Shown here piece after piece: positions 1 to 7,224 of a DNA stretch of 10,502 nucleotides; position 1 is the first letter of the stretch; the number at the start of each line of letters is the position of its first letter. The stretch spans positions 1 through 10,502 of the forward strand of contig CAMWRN010000061.1 of assembly GCA_947176675.1 (NCBI GenBank). The letters run 5' to 3'. This stretch comes from an uncultured Clostridia bacterium. GTDB lineage: Bacteria; Bacillota; Clostridia; Oscillospirales; Ruminococcaceae. Both the position numbers and the translations under genes were made by a program. A model generated the notes under the pieces. The model made no database searches, was not told where the DNA came from, and saw only the letters and a program-made list of their open reading frames with translations.

Positions 1-1060
1 CTTCAAAAGTAAGGCTGCCGCCCGATGTGGTTTTCCAGTTGTTATGGAACTGATCGTAGAAGTCCTTCTCCACAACCTCGAAGCCCTCGGAGGAGGTCGC
101 CGTAATATCCGCCGCGCTGAGCATTTTAGCATTTGCGAAATAATCCTTTGTAGGACCCTCCGCAGCAAACGCCGACGGTTCATCGGTTATCTCGTCAAGA
201 CGGTCGTAAACGCCGTCCAGATAGCGTGAAACTATCTGACCGATAATATCATGACCTGCGTCATTGGGGTGGATATTGTCGGGAGAAATGTCCCTCCACA
301 CAAGATTACCCGCCGCAACTTCGGGATATACCGCGTCATGGTAGCTGAGCATTGGCAGATCGTAAGCCTCGCCTATCTCCTTGTGAACGTCCTGCAAGCT
401 TGTGCCGTCCTCCATAGTGGTGAACAGAAGCATTACCGCAGGGTTGCTGTCGCAGGACAAGATCTTCCGCACAAGGCTGTCGTAGGAGTACTTATTCATA
501 GTTTTGTCCGTGTCGTTTACGGAGAACTCCACGATTACCGCGTCCGGCTTGTAGGACAACAGCTGCTCGTCCACACGGTGAACGCCAAGATAGCTGTTAG
601 TGCCGCCGATTCCCGCATTTACGAAATTAACGGTAGTGTCGGGGAACTTTGTCATCCACCAGTTATAGAACAGCGAAGCATAGCAGCTTGACGTTGAGGA
701 AGCCGAACTTCCCTGTGTGATAGAACCGCCGATAACGCCGATAGTAACCTCCTCGCCGTTCTGCGCCTTCTTCATCGCATGAGCAAGCCGCGCAAGATTT
801 CCCTCATTCATGATCGCCCTGCCGTACATTTTATCCGACACTCCTTCTTCAAGATTTACGGGTACGCCCGCCTCCGCCGCGTTTGGGTCTGCCGCCGTTG
901 TGACAGCAACAGGCGTGTTTGCGGAGACGCTTTCGGAAATGCTTTGTGTCACATCCCCGTCCTCTGCGGGATTATTATTGCAGGCAGCGAACACAGCCGC
1001 GCACATTGCCGCCGCCGCAAGCGCGGACAATTTTCTTTTGTTTACGATTTTCAAAAACAT
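1..1060 (-). CDS. SGNH/GDSL-type esterase lipoprotein, C-terminus cut by window edge
   Basis: Secreted, lipid-anchored hydrolase of the SGNH superfamily, probably removing acyl groups from plant polysaccharide; the substrate is inferred. The first 353 residues are present. A basic start and hydrophobic segment end in a lipobox-like FAAC with Cys27, followed by an Ala/Thr/Ser-rich linker to about residue 70. The superfamily blocks are all visible: GGSIT with nucleophile Ser113, Gly152 in GIGG, Asn182 in SVND, and Asp261-x-x-His264 in DNIHPND. About 90 residues follow the catalytic His, so a C-terminal beta-type domain probably begins before the edge. There are two adjacent in-frame ATGs (1063 and 1060). 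AAGGA touches the first, so the second is preferred. It lies 45 bases after the GH9 stop on the same strand, so the two are probably co-transcribed. Superfamily is confident; precise substrate is not. Confidence 0.88.
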   Translation of the reverse strand, partial: MFLKIVNKRKLSALAAAAMCAAVFAACNNNPAEDGDVTQSISESVSANTPVAVTTAADPNAAEAGVPVNLEEGVSDKMYGRAIMNEGNLARLAHAMKKAQNGEEVTIGVIGGSITQGSSASSTSSCYASLFYNWWMTKFPDTTVNFVNAGIGGTNSYLGVHRVDEQLLSYKPDAVIVEFSVNDTDKTMNKYSYDSLVRKILSCDSNPAVMLLFTTMEDGTSLQDVHKEIGEAYDLPMLSYHDAVYPEVAAGNLVWRDISPDNIHPNDAGHDIIGQIVSRYLDGVYDRLDEITDEPSAFAAEGPTKDYFANAKMLSAADITATSSEGFEVVEKDFYDQFHNNWKTTSGGSLTFE

Positions 1061-1105
1061 CATTCCTTTTTATATTAATAATTTATTTACATATCCGATC
1101 TGTGC

Positions 1106-2716
1106 CTAAATCGACTCCAGATATCCCGTCACAAAAACCGCCGCGGAATTGCAGTATATCGCCGATTCGTTGGTGGAATAGCTGTACAGTATATCGTAGT
1201 AGCACTTTGCGGGAGGAGCGCCTTTGGGGATATTCCACTGTGTAAAATTGTCCTCCGCATTTTTATTCGGACCGCACACCAGAAGTCCCGGAACAGGAGC
1301 GTCCGTATCGCCCGCCTCCGAGGGGCGGTGATGAGGGTGCATGACCGACTTGAATCCGAAGCCTGTAACATAGCATATATCCATCGGATTTTTTCCGAGA
1401 ATGTAGTTGACCTGTTCGCAGACGGTCTGAAGATATTCGTCACATTTAAAAATTTTATGCGCAAGAATAAGTACGATACTGTCCGTCATTGAGTACATAT
1501 TGCTTCCGCGTATGTAGTCCTCCGCGGATTTTGCCGTACCATAGCCGCTTTTTCGGCTCAGGCTGTAGAGGTTATCCGCTCTTATCCTTAGCTGGAGCTT
1601 TATGGACTGTTCCACAAGCTCATTTTTCGGCTGACTTCCGAAAAGGTACGCCGCCGCACCGAACCCGCCGTTCGCACGGTTTGTAAATCCTGTCGCGTTC
1701 ACATGATCGTAAAGAGCAAGTATCTTGTCATGGAAAGCCTTGTCGCCCGTTGTTTCATACAGCTCGCATACCGCCCAGAACATCTCGTCGTCGGGATCAT
1801 CGTCGTAGAAGTCTCCTGCCGCGTTTACCGCCGTAGTCGGCGGAGGTTCAAAAGGTTCGTAATGAGGATTGTTTATGAGCCATATCCAAGCGTTAAGGGA
1901 CGCTTCGTTCATTTTGCCGGAAAACTCCTCGTCGAAATCGCGAAACACTCTTGAAGCAAGTGACATCACCGCGCAGAAGCAGGTCGTAGCCTGATGTGAT
2001 TTCGGGAAAACAAACTGTTCCGTAAGGTCGTCTTCGGGCATAATTATAGGTACCGGTTTTATCGACGAGACTTTGTGGTAAACGCCGCCGTCCCGCGCCT
2101 GCATTTTGAACAGCCATTCCAGTCCCACGCGGCATTCGCTGAGAATGTCCGGAATACCGCTTCCCGATTCGGGAATGCCGACGCTCTCACTGAAGCCTTC
2201 CGGGAACAGCTTGTAGGCGTACAGAAGATGTCCGAGAGTAACACATGTGCAGACAGCGTACTTGCCGTAACCGCCTGAATCGTGCCAACCTCCGCTTACG
2301 TCCAGACGCTTTGCCGGAGAGTCAAACATCTGCACAAGCTCCGTGTGGCATGGTCCGTGAGCATATTCCCCCGCAAATCGTTTGTCAAGCTGAGCACATC
2401 TGTTGTAGTAAAGTCCTTTCAGCAAAGCATTTTTCAGTTCACCGTAAGGCTTTTCGGATATGCTGAAAATATTAGAGCGCCGTCTGCCGACGCGTATATA
2501 GTATCTGCCGCAGCGGTCAAAAGCGGAAAAATCCAGGATCGAAACGATATCCGCAGAATTACTGTCTGAAACCGTGGCAGAAACAGCAGCCTCAAAAACA
2601 GTTTTACCTGTTAAAGCGTCCGCGATGCAGAAATCATCCGCAACGCCTGCGAATACAGCAGTTTTGGACATGGCACGGCAATATCCCAGTTGATTCAGAA
2701 TAATTTTTTTGTTCAT
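1106..2716 (-). CDS. Family 9 glycoside hydrolase (cellodextrinase/endoglucanase type), cytoplasmic
   Basis: A 536-residue GH9 protein; the family inverts beta-1,4-glucosidic bonds in cellulose and cellodextrins. An N-terminal Ig-like CelD_N domain (about 1-85, starting with an NQLGY motif) precedes the alpha/alpha-barrel. Both GH9 signatures fit: the His motif HPHHRPS (460-466) and Y-x-D-x4-Y-x3-E-x-A-x3-N-S around catalytic acid Glu517, with Asp508. There is no signal peptide, dockerin or carbohydrate-binding module, so it probably acts inside the cell on imported oligosaccharides, as reported for the Butyrivibrio cellodextrinase Ced1. Oddity: the usual GGWHDAGDYGKY reads GGWHDSGGYGKY (142-153). 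Asp146 remains, but the usual general-base Asp is Gly149 (codon GGT). The start is supported by AGAGGAGGG six bases upstream. It heads a leftward unit with the SGNH esterase. Family sure; activity uncertain. Confidence 0.93.
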   Translation of the reverse strand: MNKKIILNQLGYCRAMSKTAVFAGVADDFCIADALTGKTVFEAAVSATVSDSNSADIVSILDFSAFDRCGRYYIRVGRRRSNIFSISEKPYGELKNALLKGLYYNRCAQLDKRFAGEYAHGPCHTELVQMFDSPAKRLDVSGGWHDSGGYGKYAVCTCVTLGHLLYAYKLFPEGFSESVGIPESGSGIPDILSECRVGLEWLFKMQARDGGVYHKVSSIKPVPIIMPEDDLTEQFVFPKSHQATTCFCAVMSLASRVFRDFDEEFSGKMNEASLNAWIWLINNPHYEPFEPPPTTAVNAAGDFYDDDPDDEMFWAVCELYETTGDKAFHDKILALYDHVNATGFTNRANGGFGAAAYLFGSQPKNELVEQSIKLQLRIRADNLYSLSRKSGYGTAKSAEDYIRGSNMYSMTDSIVLILAHKIFKCDEYLQTVCEQVNYILGKNPMDICYVTGFGFKSVMHPHHRPSEAGDTDAPVPGLLVCGPNKNAEDNFTQWNIPKGAPPAKCYYDILYSYSTNESAIYCNSAAVFVTGYLESI

Positions 2717-2792
2717 AGGCTGCCCTCCTCTCCGGATATCCTTGTGCGCCGGTGTTGCGCTGAAATGAAAAAAGTTCGGTCTGATTTGTTAT

Positions 2793-2821
2793 ATAATAAT
2801 TATATACTATTTTATGCACAA
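2793..2821 (-). promoter_or_regulatory. Possible promoter for the GH9 gene
   Basis: On the minus strand, TTGTGC (2821-2816), 17 bases, then TATTAT (2798-2793). A better -10 match, TATAAT (2804-2799), overlaps it but has no good -35 partner. The -35 candidate coincides with the repeated TTTTGTGCA element, so a bound regulator could block the polymerase here. The match is weak. Confidence 0.35.
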
Positions 2822-2895
2822 AAGTGATAAGCTTTTTCATAGTTTTTTTTACGTATTTGTTAAATTGACTTAGCGCAAAGAAAAAAATGGTATAT

Positions 2896-2913
2896 TTTTG
2901 TGCAAAACGCACA
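2896..2913. promoter_or_regulatory. Near-palindromic possible operator TTTTGTGCAAAA / TGTGC-n5-GCACA
   Basis: TTTTG-TG-CAAAA (2896-2907) is a near-perfect palindrome. TGTGC-AAAAC-GCACA (2899-2913) forms a second, overlapping inverted repeat. It lies 33 bases upstream of the -35 box of the binding-protein gene. The same TTGTGC core occurs inverted at 2821-2812 and again upstream of the second binding-protein gene at 9094-9085. This looks like a regulator site, perhaps LacI type; no regulator gene is in the window. Confidence 0.4.
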
Positions 2914-2945
2914 TTAGAGAGGGGCTAAAATTTCTTAACTGTTGG

Positions 2946-2974
2946 TTGACTTTTTTGACTGATTTTGCTATAAT
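2946..2974 (+). promoter_or_regulatory. Sigma-A promoter of the first sugar-binding lipoprotein gene
   Basis: TTGACT (2946-2951), 17 bases, TATAAT (2969-2974), with a TGC extension just before the -10 box. This is a near-consensus extended-minus-10 promoter. Transcription should start near 2981, giving a 5' leader of about 43 bases that ends with AGGAGG at 3011-3016. Confidence 0.8.
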
Positions 2975-3023
2975 TATATTGCAAATATATTGACTCAGCA
3001 AAAATAAAATAGGAGGTTATTTA

Positions 3024-4516
3024 ATGAAAAACACCAAAAAAATTCTTGCGGGAATCATGGCTCTTACCATGACTGCCGGATTCGCTGCCTGCAGCAGTGG
3101 CGATGATCAGGGCACAATCAACGGAGGAAACGGCGGAGGCGGAGAAGCTGGGTCACTACTACTTCTGAAGCTGTTACCACAACGGCTGCTACAGTTGCAA
3201 TAAACGAAGAGGGTCTTAAAGAAGGCGAAGATGAAGTCCTTGCAAACGCTATGTCCCAGCTTCAGGACGTAGAGCTTGAAAATAAAGAAATCAAATGGCT
3301 TGCCCATTACGATATTAACCCTTCGGGCAACGGCGCGTCCAAATCGGTTGCGCTTGAAATGTTCGAGCAGAAATACGGCGGTTCTGTTAAATTCTATCAG
3401 ACTACATGGGAGAACCGTTACAATGACCTTTCTACATACGTTCTCGGCGGTGAGGGTATCGACTTCTTCCCCGGCGACGACGTTTACAACTACCCCAAGG
3501 GAATCATCAGCGGAATGTTCCAGCCCGTTGACGACTATGTTGATATGAACTCTGCAATATGGCAGAACACCAAAACTGCTATGGAGATCTTCAACTTCGG
3601 CGGCAAGCACTTCCAGTTCGTAACAGGCGTTGAGGCTGAGGAGATCGTTATTTACAATAAGGCTACCATCGAGGCTAACGGCTTCGACGATCCGTGGGAG
3701 ATGTACAAGGAAGGTACATGGAACTGGGATAGCTTCAAGAGCATGCTTCAGGACTTCGTTGACGAAGAGAACGATCAGTGGGGTCTTGACGGCTACTGGT
3801 CTGAAAACGCACTTCTCTGCTCAGGCGGCGTTCCTACTGTAAGCGCAGTTGATGGACAGCTTGTCTGCAATCTTAACGACGCAGGCATGGAAAAAGAGAT
3901 GAACTTCCAGTACGACCTGTTCACAAGCGGACTTATTTTCCCCAGAGAGCAGTTCTCCTGGGCTGAACAGCCTCAGATGATGGGCGAGGGCAGACAGCTC
4001 TTCTACATTATCGGACCATACGCTGTAAGATCAGACCCTGCTACATGGACGACAAAGATCGAACCTGAAAATCTGGGTATCGCTCCCGTTCCGTCCCCCG
4101 CAGGCTCCGACCCGTATCAGGTAGCAAAGGTAAGCGGCTTCGCTCTTTGTAAGGGAGCTTCTAACCCTCAGGGCGTTGCTCTGTTCTCCGAGTGCAATAT
4201 CATAGGCGCTGTAGACGAGGGTGCGGCTGCTATCTCCGAAAGAAAGGCTCTTGACGACTATCAGTGGTCGCAGGAGATCTTCGATCAGCTTGAGGAGATC
4301 AACAATCTTGCAAAGCAGTATCCCGTATACGACCTTGCTTCCGGCTGCTCCACCGATATCGCTTCCTACACAACACAGGGCGGCGACAACGTTGGTACAA
4401 GAGCTGCAATGCACGGTACAGACTGGGCTACTACAAGAGAATCTATTGCTGACACGATCATTATGCTTGTTGACGAGGTTAACACTGAGCTCCAGGCTAA
4501 GGTTGCTGAGCTTTAA
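3024..4516 (+). CDS. Extracellular sugar-binding lipoprotein (ABC family 1), frameshifted near its N-terminus
   Basis: CUT1-type solute-binding protein that would present oligosaccharides to an ABC importer. ATG 3024 follows AGGAGG by seven bases and encodes a lipoprotein signal with lipobox FAAC (Cys23) and a Gly-rich linker. That frame stops at 3201-3203 after 59 codons. The mature domain runs in another frame, open from just after a TGA near 3105 to the TAA at 4514. The switch must lie in between, most likely at about 3144-3156 in the run around GAAGCTGGGTCACT, where one base lost or two gained restores the frame. The restored protein would be about 498 residues and clearly resembles the gene at 8973-7531 throughout, including the TT.AVTVAIN linker, WNWD.FKSML, SGVP and WATTRES. 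It may be a sequencing error, a young pseudogene or phase variation. An internal start at 3251 would lack the signal peptide. Confidence 0.85.
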
Positions 4517-4528
4517 TCGAAAACGTTT

Positions 4529-4560
4529 TACGGCTGCCGGACAAATATCCGGCAGCCGTA
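4529..4560. terminator. Strong hairpin between convergent genes
   Basis: Arms of 13 bases, perfectly paired (4529-4541 with 4548-4560), enclose a six-base loop. It begins 12 bases after the binding-protein stop and ends two bases before the stop of the convergent YtaF-like gene, so it can serve both strands. Rightward there is no clear U-run. Leftward it is followed by a short AAAACGTTTT palindrome, giving four Us in the transcript. Confidence 0.75.
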
Positions 4561-4561
4561 A

Positions 4562-5155
4562 TCATTTGAGAAATGCAAGAACGATCAGCGCTGCACCGCA
4601 GAGCCACCCAAGGTTTATCTTTAGCGAGGACGATATTTTCCGTCCCAGCTGACAACCGAGGGATATGGACATAAGTCCCGCGGCAAATGAAACGACCGCA
4701 AGCAAGGGGACGTTCAGACTGTCAAGTCCCGCACTTACACCCGTGACAAGGGAGTCCGCCGAAAGAGCGGCTGCAAGAGCCACAGCCTCACGTGGGGAGA
4801 TGCTCTTGGAATTATCCGCGTCGGCAGCAGTGCCGTCGAAAAAAAGCACTGCGGGATTCTGAGCTTTGCCGCCGTTTTTCAGACGTTCTGCAAGACGCTT
4901 GAAGTATCCCTGAAACAGGTTGAACAGTCCCAGAAGTATCAGCAGAATAAAGGAGACCGCTCCGCAGACCCTTTCGGGAATGAACTTTCCTATCAGGTCG
5001 GCAAACGCCGCCGAGCAGGACAGGAACAGCGCTCCCGTAAAGCTGATTATCACCGAGGACTGAGCGGGTATCTTTATTCCCGCCGCCCCTATGCCCACAG
5101 CGGCAGCAAAACCGTCAGTGCAGACTGCCGCCGTCAGAAGAAGAATTTTAAGCAT
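4562..5155 (-). CDS. ytaF: YtaF/MntP-family membrane protein
   Basis: Integral membrane protein of the MntP (DUF204) fold, with six hydrophobic segments in two three-helix halves joined by a hydrophilic loop. In MntP each half carries a key Asp for Mn(II) export. Here they are Asp14 (VCTDGFAAAVG) and Asp134 (ALSADSLVTGVS). The loop contains DADNSKSIS (112-120), an EF-hand-like acidic segment that I associate with the YtaF sporulation-linked subfamily rather than with classical MntP. With ATG 5155 the protein has 197 residues, near the usual 190-210. A TTG six bases upstream (5161) is also in frame, but AGAAAGTGG stands six bases before the ATG, so the ATG is preferred; this ribosome site is weak. 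It is a single-gene unit convergent with the binding-protein gene. The family is confident; metal export versus a sporulation role is open. Confidence 0.82.
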   Translation of the reverse strand: MLKILLLTAAVCTDGFAAAVGIGAAGIKIPAQSSVIISFTGALFLSCSAAFADLIGKFIPERVCGAVSFILLILLGLFNLFQGYFKRLAERLKNGGKAQNPAVLFFDGTAADADNSKSISPREAVALAAALSADSLVTGVSAGLDSLNVPLLAVVSFAAGLMSISLGCQLGRKISSSLKINLGWLCGAALIVLAFLK

Positions 5156-5216
5156 TGTCAACCACTTTCTCTAAGTATTCTCCTTGACAGTTTATGAAAA
5201 AAGTGTAAAAATGTGA

Positions 5217-5251
5217 TTGACTTAACGAACGATTTGTGGTATCCTTATAAT
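5217..5251 (+). promoter_or_regulatory. Promoter of the birA leader RNA
   Basis: TTGACT (5217-5222), 17 bases, TATCCT (5240-5245), preceded by TGG as an extended -10. A perfect TATAAT directly follows (5246-5251), but at 23 bases from the same -35. Transcription should start between 5252 and 5258, right at the base of the long hairpin. Confidence 0.6.
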
Positions 5252-5257
5252 ATGCTT

Positions 5258-5413
5258 TTGGCAGCGAATCCGAAGCATTTCGCGGTGTATCCGCCGAATC
5301 TGTCCCGCCGCGAAGCTTTGGTACGCGCTGCCGTGTTTGGACGGTCTCATACTAAAATCTAATTGAAAAATTGAACAAAAGCCTGCATATAAGCGGCTTT
5401 GTGACAATTTTTT
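5258..5413 (+). ncRNA. Candidate structured leader or small RNA upstream of birA
   Basis: Three helices stack into one hairpin: 5260-5266 with 5326-5332, 5270-5276 with 5315-5321, and 5279-5285 with 5308-5314. That gives 21 pairs with one G-U, a small internal loop, a two-base bulge and a 22-base terminal loop. A second hairpin follows (AAAGCC-t-GC, six-base loop, GC-GGCTTT; 5378-5400), then six Ts at 5408-5413, seven bases after the stem, like a weak terminator or attenuator. I match it to no known riboswitch. It could be an independent RNA of about 155 nt or the 5' leader of birA. Confidence 0.45.
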
Positions 5414-5514
5414 GTCTGCACTTTTATTGGATTTTAGGCTTAGAGGATCGGAGTAATTGTGTCGGATTGCCCCTTCATATTAAATAATTTGTTTCAAAAC
5501 GGAGGTGCGTTTTT

Positions 5515-6507
5515 ATGCCGTTAAAGGATAAGGTATTGGCCGTCCTGGAAGAAAATAAGGGAAAAAGCGTGTCGGGCAGCAATATTGCCCGCAGTGTAGG
5601 CATGACAAGGAGCGCGGTATGGAAAGCTGTTAAAACTCTTCGTGAGGAAGGATATTCCATATGCGCTGTGACAAACAGAGGATACTGTCTTTCCGAGGAA
5701 AGCGACTTTTTAAGCGAGCAGTCTATTGTCCCTAACCTGAAAACAAAGGCGTTGGGAAGAAAGATCGACGTGTTCAAAACGATAGACTCAACAAATAATT
5801 TTGCAAAAAGCCTTGCACAGCTCGGAGCAGTCCACGGCACAACTGTGATATCCGAAGTCCAGACGCAGGGCAAGGGACGAATGGGCAGAGATTTCTATTC
5901 TCCCATGGGTATGGGAGTCTACATGAGTGTAATAATCCGTCCCAAGCTTTCTGTCGAGCACTCGCTGCTTATCACGTCCTGCGCCGCGGTAGCGGTTGCG
6001 GAGGCTGTGGAAAGGGTCGCCGAGATCGACTGTAAAATCAAATGGGTAAACGATATTTATGCAGGCGGAAAAAAGCTTTGCGGAATACTGACCGAAGCTT
6101 CGGTGGACGTGGAGCAGGGCGGTTTGGAGTATGCGATAGTGGGTATGGGAATAAATGTGCAGAATGTTACATTCCCCAAAAATCTTGCGGATACGGCAAC
6201 GTCAGTGCGGCTTGAGACAGACAAGCCCGTGTCAAGGAGCGTTCTGACCGCAGAGATACTGAACTGTCTTGAGGAGCGTCTTGAAACGATACGGGACAAG
6301 AGCTTTCTCGACGAGTACCGCAGACGTTCAAACGTCATAGGAGAGCGGATCGAGGTTACGCACAACGACGTTTCCGAGCAGATGGACTGCACAGGCATCG
6401 ACGAGATAGGCAGACTTCTCGTCCGACTTGACAGCGGCGAGGAAAAGGCTCTAACGTCGGGAACAGTAAGGATAGTCGATAGTGAAAAGCAAGAAAATCA
6501 GGATTAA
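5515..6507 (+). CDS. birA: Bifunctional biotin-protein ligase / biotin repressor BirA
   Basis: Activates biotin with ATP to biotinyl-AMP and attaches it to a lysine of biotin carboxyl-carrier domains (EC 6.3.4.15). The N-terminal winged helix can repress biotin genes. At 330 residues it has the long two-function form. Residues 1-60 are the helix-turn-helix (SGSNIARSVGMTRSAVWKAV) and wing (NRGYCL). The catalytic domain has the biotin/adenylate loop GKGRMGRD (119-126), KWVNDIY with Lys176, and CGILTE. The C-terminal SH3-like domain holds the GxGxDEIGRLLV-type strand. ATG 5515 follows GGAGGTG by seven bases. It is transcribed alone, ends in a strong terminator, and has a structured leader of about 260 bases. 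No biotin synthesis or transport genes are in view, and I saw no GTTAAC-type biotin operator nearby, so its regulatory targets lie elsewhere. Confidence 0.95.
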   Translation: MPLKDKVLAVLEENKGKSVSGSNIARSVGMTRSAVWKAVKTLREEGYSICAVTNRGYCLSEESDFLSEQSIVPNLKTKALGRKIDVFKTIDSTNNFAKSLAQLGAVHGTTVISEVQTQGKGRMGRDFYSPMGMGVYMSVIIRPKLSVEHSLLITSCAAVAVAEAVERVAEIDCKIKWVNDIYAGGKKLCGILTEASVDVEQGGLEYAIVGMGINVQNVTFPKNLADTATSVRLETDKPVSRSVLTAEILNCLEERLETIRDKSFLDEYRRRSNVIGERIEVTHNDVSEQMDCTGIDEIGRLLVRLDSGEEKALTSGTVRIVDSEKQENQD

Positions 6508-6527
6508 ATTTCGCAAAAAGAATAAAG

Positions 6528-6570
6528 AACCGCTGTCACAAAATGGTGATCTTTGTGACAGCGGTTTTTT
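6528..6570. terminator. Bidirectional intrinsic terminator after birA
   Basis: Fifteen-base perfectly paired arms (6528-6542 and 6552-6566) with a nine-base loop, followed rightward by a run of six Ts (6565-6570). This is a textbook intrinsic terminator for birA, 21 bases after its stop. Its T-run overlaps the stop codon of the convergent DUF4830 gene. Confidence 0.93.
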
Positions 6571-7057
6571 ATTCGGCGTCGGCAGCAAGATAAGTTTGTA
6601 CGGACGGTGAAAGAAGCGGCTCAGTAAAACCGCCTTCTCCAGCAAGAGAAATATCTCCGCCGATTAGTCTGTCGCCTGACATCATCATCGTTGCTGTAAC
6701 GTTTTCCGGGTGGTCGGGATAGTTCAGTACCTGATAAGTAATGACCGTTACAGGCTTCCCTTGATATTTTTCCAGGTCGAACCCCTGCTGCTTCTGTAAA
6801 GCGGCGTATTCGGCGTACACCTCGTCGGTGACCGAGGGTACGGTTACTTCCTCCTTGGAGATCGGTTCCGGTTTGACTATCCAGCCCTGGGCGTTGAGAA
6901 ATTCGATACGTTCGGCATTTGCCGCCATTGTGAACATCTTGTCGGCTTCGGTTTCCTCTTTGGCTTTGGAAAAGAAAAACAGCGCAGCGGCTGCTGCAGC
7001 CGCAAGGATAATAAATAAAAATATTTTAATTCCTTTTTTAGATGAACCTTTGCTCAC
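6569..7057 (-). CDS. Membrane-anchored DUF4830 protein
   Basis: A 162-residue protein of unknown function. A short Lys/Ser-rich N-terminus and one hydrophobic segment (about 9-30, very Ala-rich) anchor it with the rest outside. The outer part matches my memory of DUF4830 in Firmicutes: EFLNAQGWIVKPEPI, EVYAEYAALQKQQGFDLEKYQGK, then a strand-rich end with DRLIGGDISL. No catalytic residues are evident. An ATG at 7059 is followed at once by TGA, so the start is the GTG at 7057, nine bases after AAAGGAG (7073-7067). It is a single gene convergent with birA, and its neighbours give no clue to function. The family call is from remembered pattern, not a search. Confidence 0.8.
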   Translation of the reverse strand: MSKGSSKKGIKIFLFIILAAAAAAALFFFSKAKEETEADKMFTMAANAERIEFLNAQGWIVKPEPISKEEVTVPSVTDEVYAEYAALQKQQGFDLEKYQGKPVTVITYQVLNYPDHPENVTATMMMSGDRLIGGDISLAGEGGFTEPLLSPSVQTYLAADAE

Positions 7058-7224
7058 ATTAAACAGCTCCTTTGCAGGTTTTGTTTAATATTTATGCAGG
7101 CAAGTCCGCAAAAAGTACAGGTTGTCGGGAATAATGCTGTGTCATAAAAAATATTACGGCATAGATTGGTAATAAGGGGAAATTTAAGTCCCTTTGTACT
7201 TAATACACTTTAAGGAGTAAAGCT

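Larger units (their letters stand above)
2717..3023. promoter_or_regulatory. Divergent promoter region between GH9 gene and binding-protein gene
   Basis: This 307-base AT-rich stretch has no credible gene. It holds the rightward promoter of the binding-protein gene, a weaker leftward promoter for the GH9 gene, two inverted copies of a TTTTGTGCA element, and four rightward copies of TTGACT (2865, 2946, 2955, 2990). Only the copy at 2946 sits correctly for a -35 box. The arrangement suggests that import and cleavage of the same sugar are controlled from one region; this is inference. Confidence 0.7.
5156..5514. other. Non-coding stretch holding the birA promoter and a structured leader
   Basis: About 350 bases without a credible gene. 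It contains a rightward promoter (5217-5251), a long imperfect hairpin (5260-5332), a smaller hairpin followed by a T-run (5378-5413), a GACAA-TTTT-TTGTC inverted repeat (5403-5416) and the birA ribosome site GGAGGTG (5501-5507). A 61-codon leftward ORF at 5407-5222 runs through the hairpin but has no family resemblance and is not called. No clear promoter for the leftward YtaF-like gene could be recognised. Confidence 0.6.

Noticed and set aside
251..691. Rightward ORF of 146 codons at the left end
   Set aside because: It lies antisense to the SGNH lipoprotein gene, whose catalytic blocks are all in the leftward frame.
2865..2995. Four copies of TTGACT as a regulatory repeat array
   Set aside because: Spacing is irregular (81, 9 and 44 bases), and only the copy at 2946 fits a promoter; chance in AT-rich sequence explains the rest.
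3107..3610. Leftward ORF of 167 codons over the start of the first binding-protein gene
   Set aside because: Antisense to a clear solute-binding protein; its Ser/Pro-rich end is low-complexity and not gene-like.
4520..4529. AAAACGTTTT palindrome as a second cre site
   Set aside because: It matches only the cre core (outer CA positions fail) and lies after a stop codon beside a terminator, so it more likely supplies the U-run for leftward transcription.
5222..5407. Leftward 61-codon ORF through the birA leader hairpin
   Set aside because: No recognisable family or ribosome site; it results from the hairpin being open in this frame.
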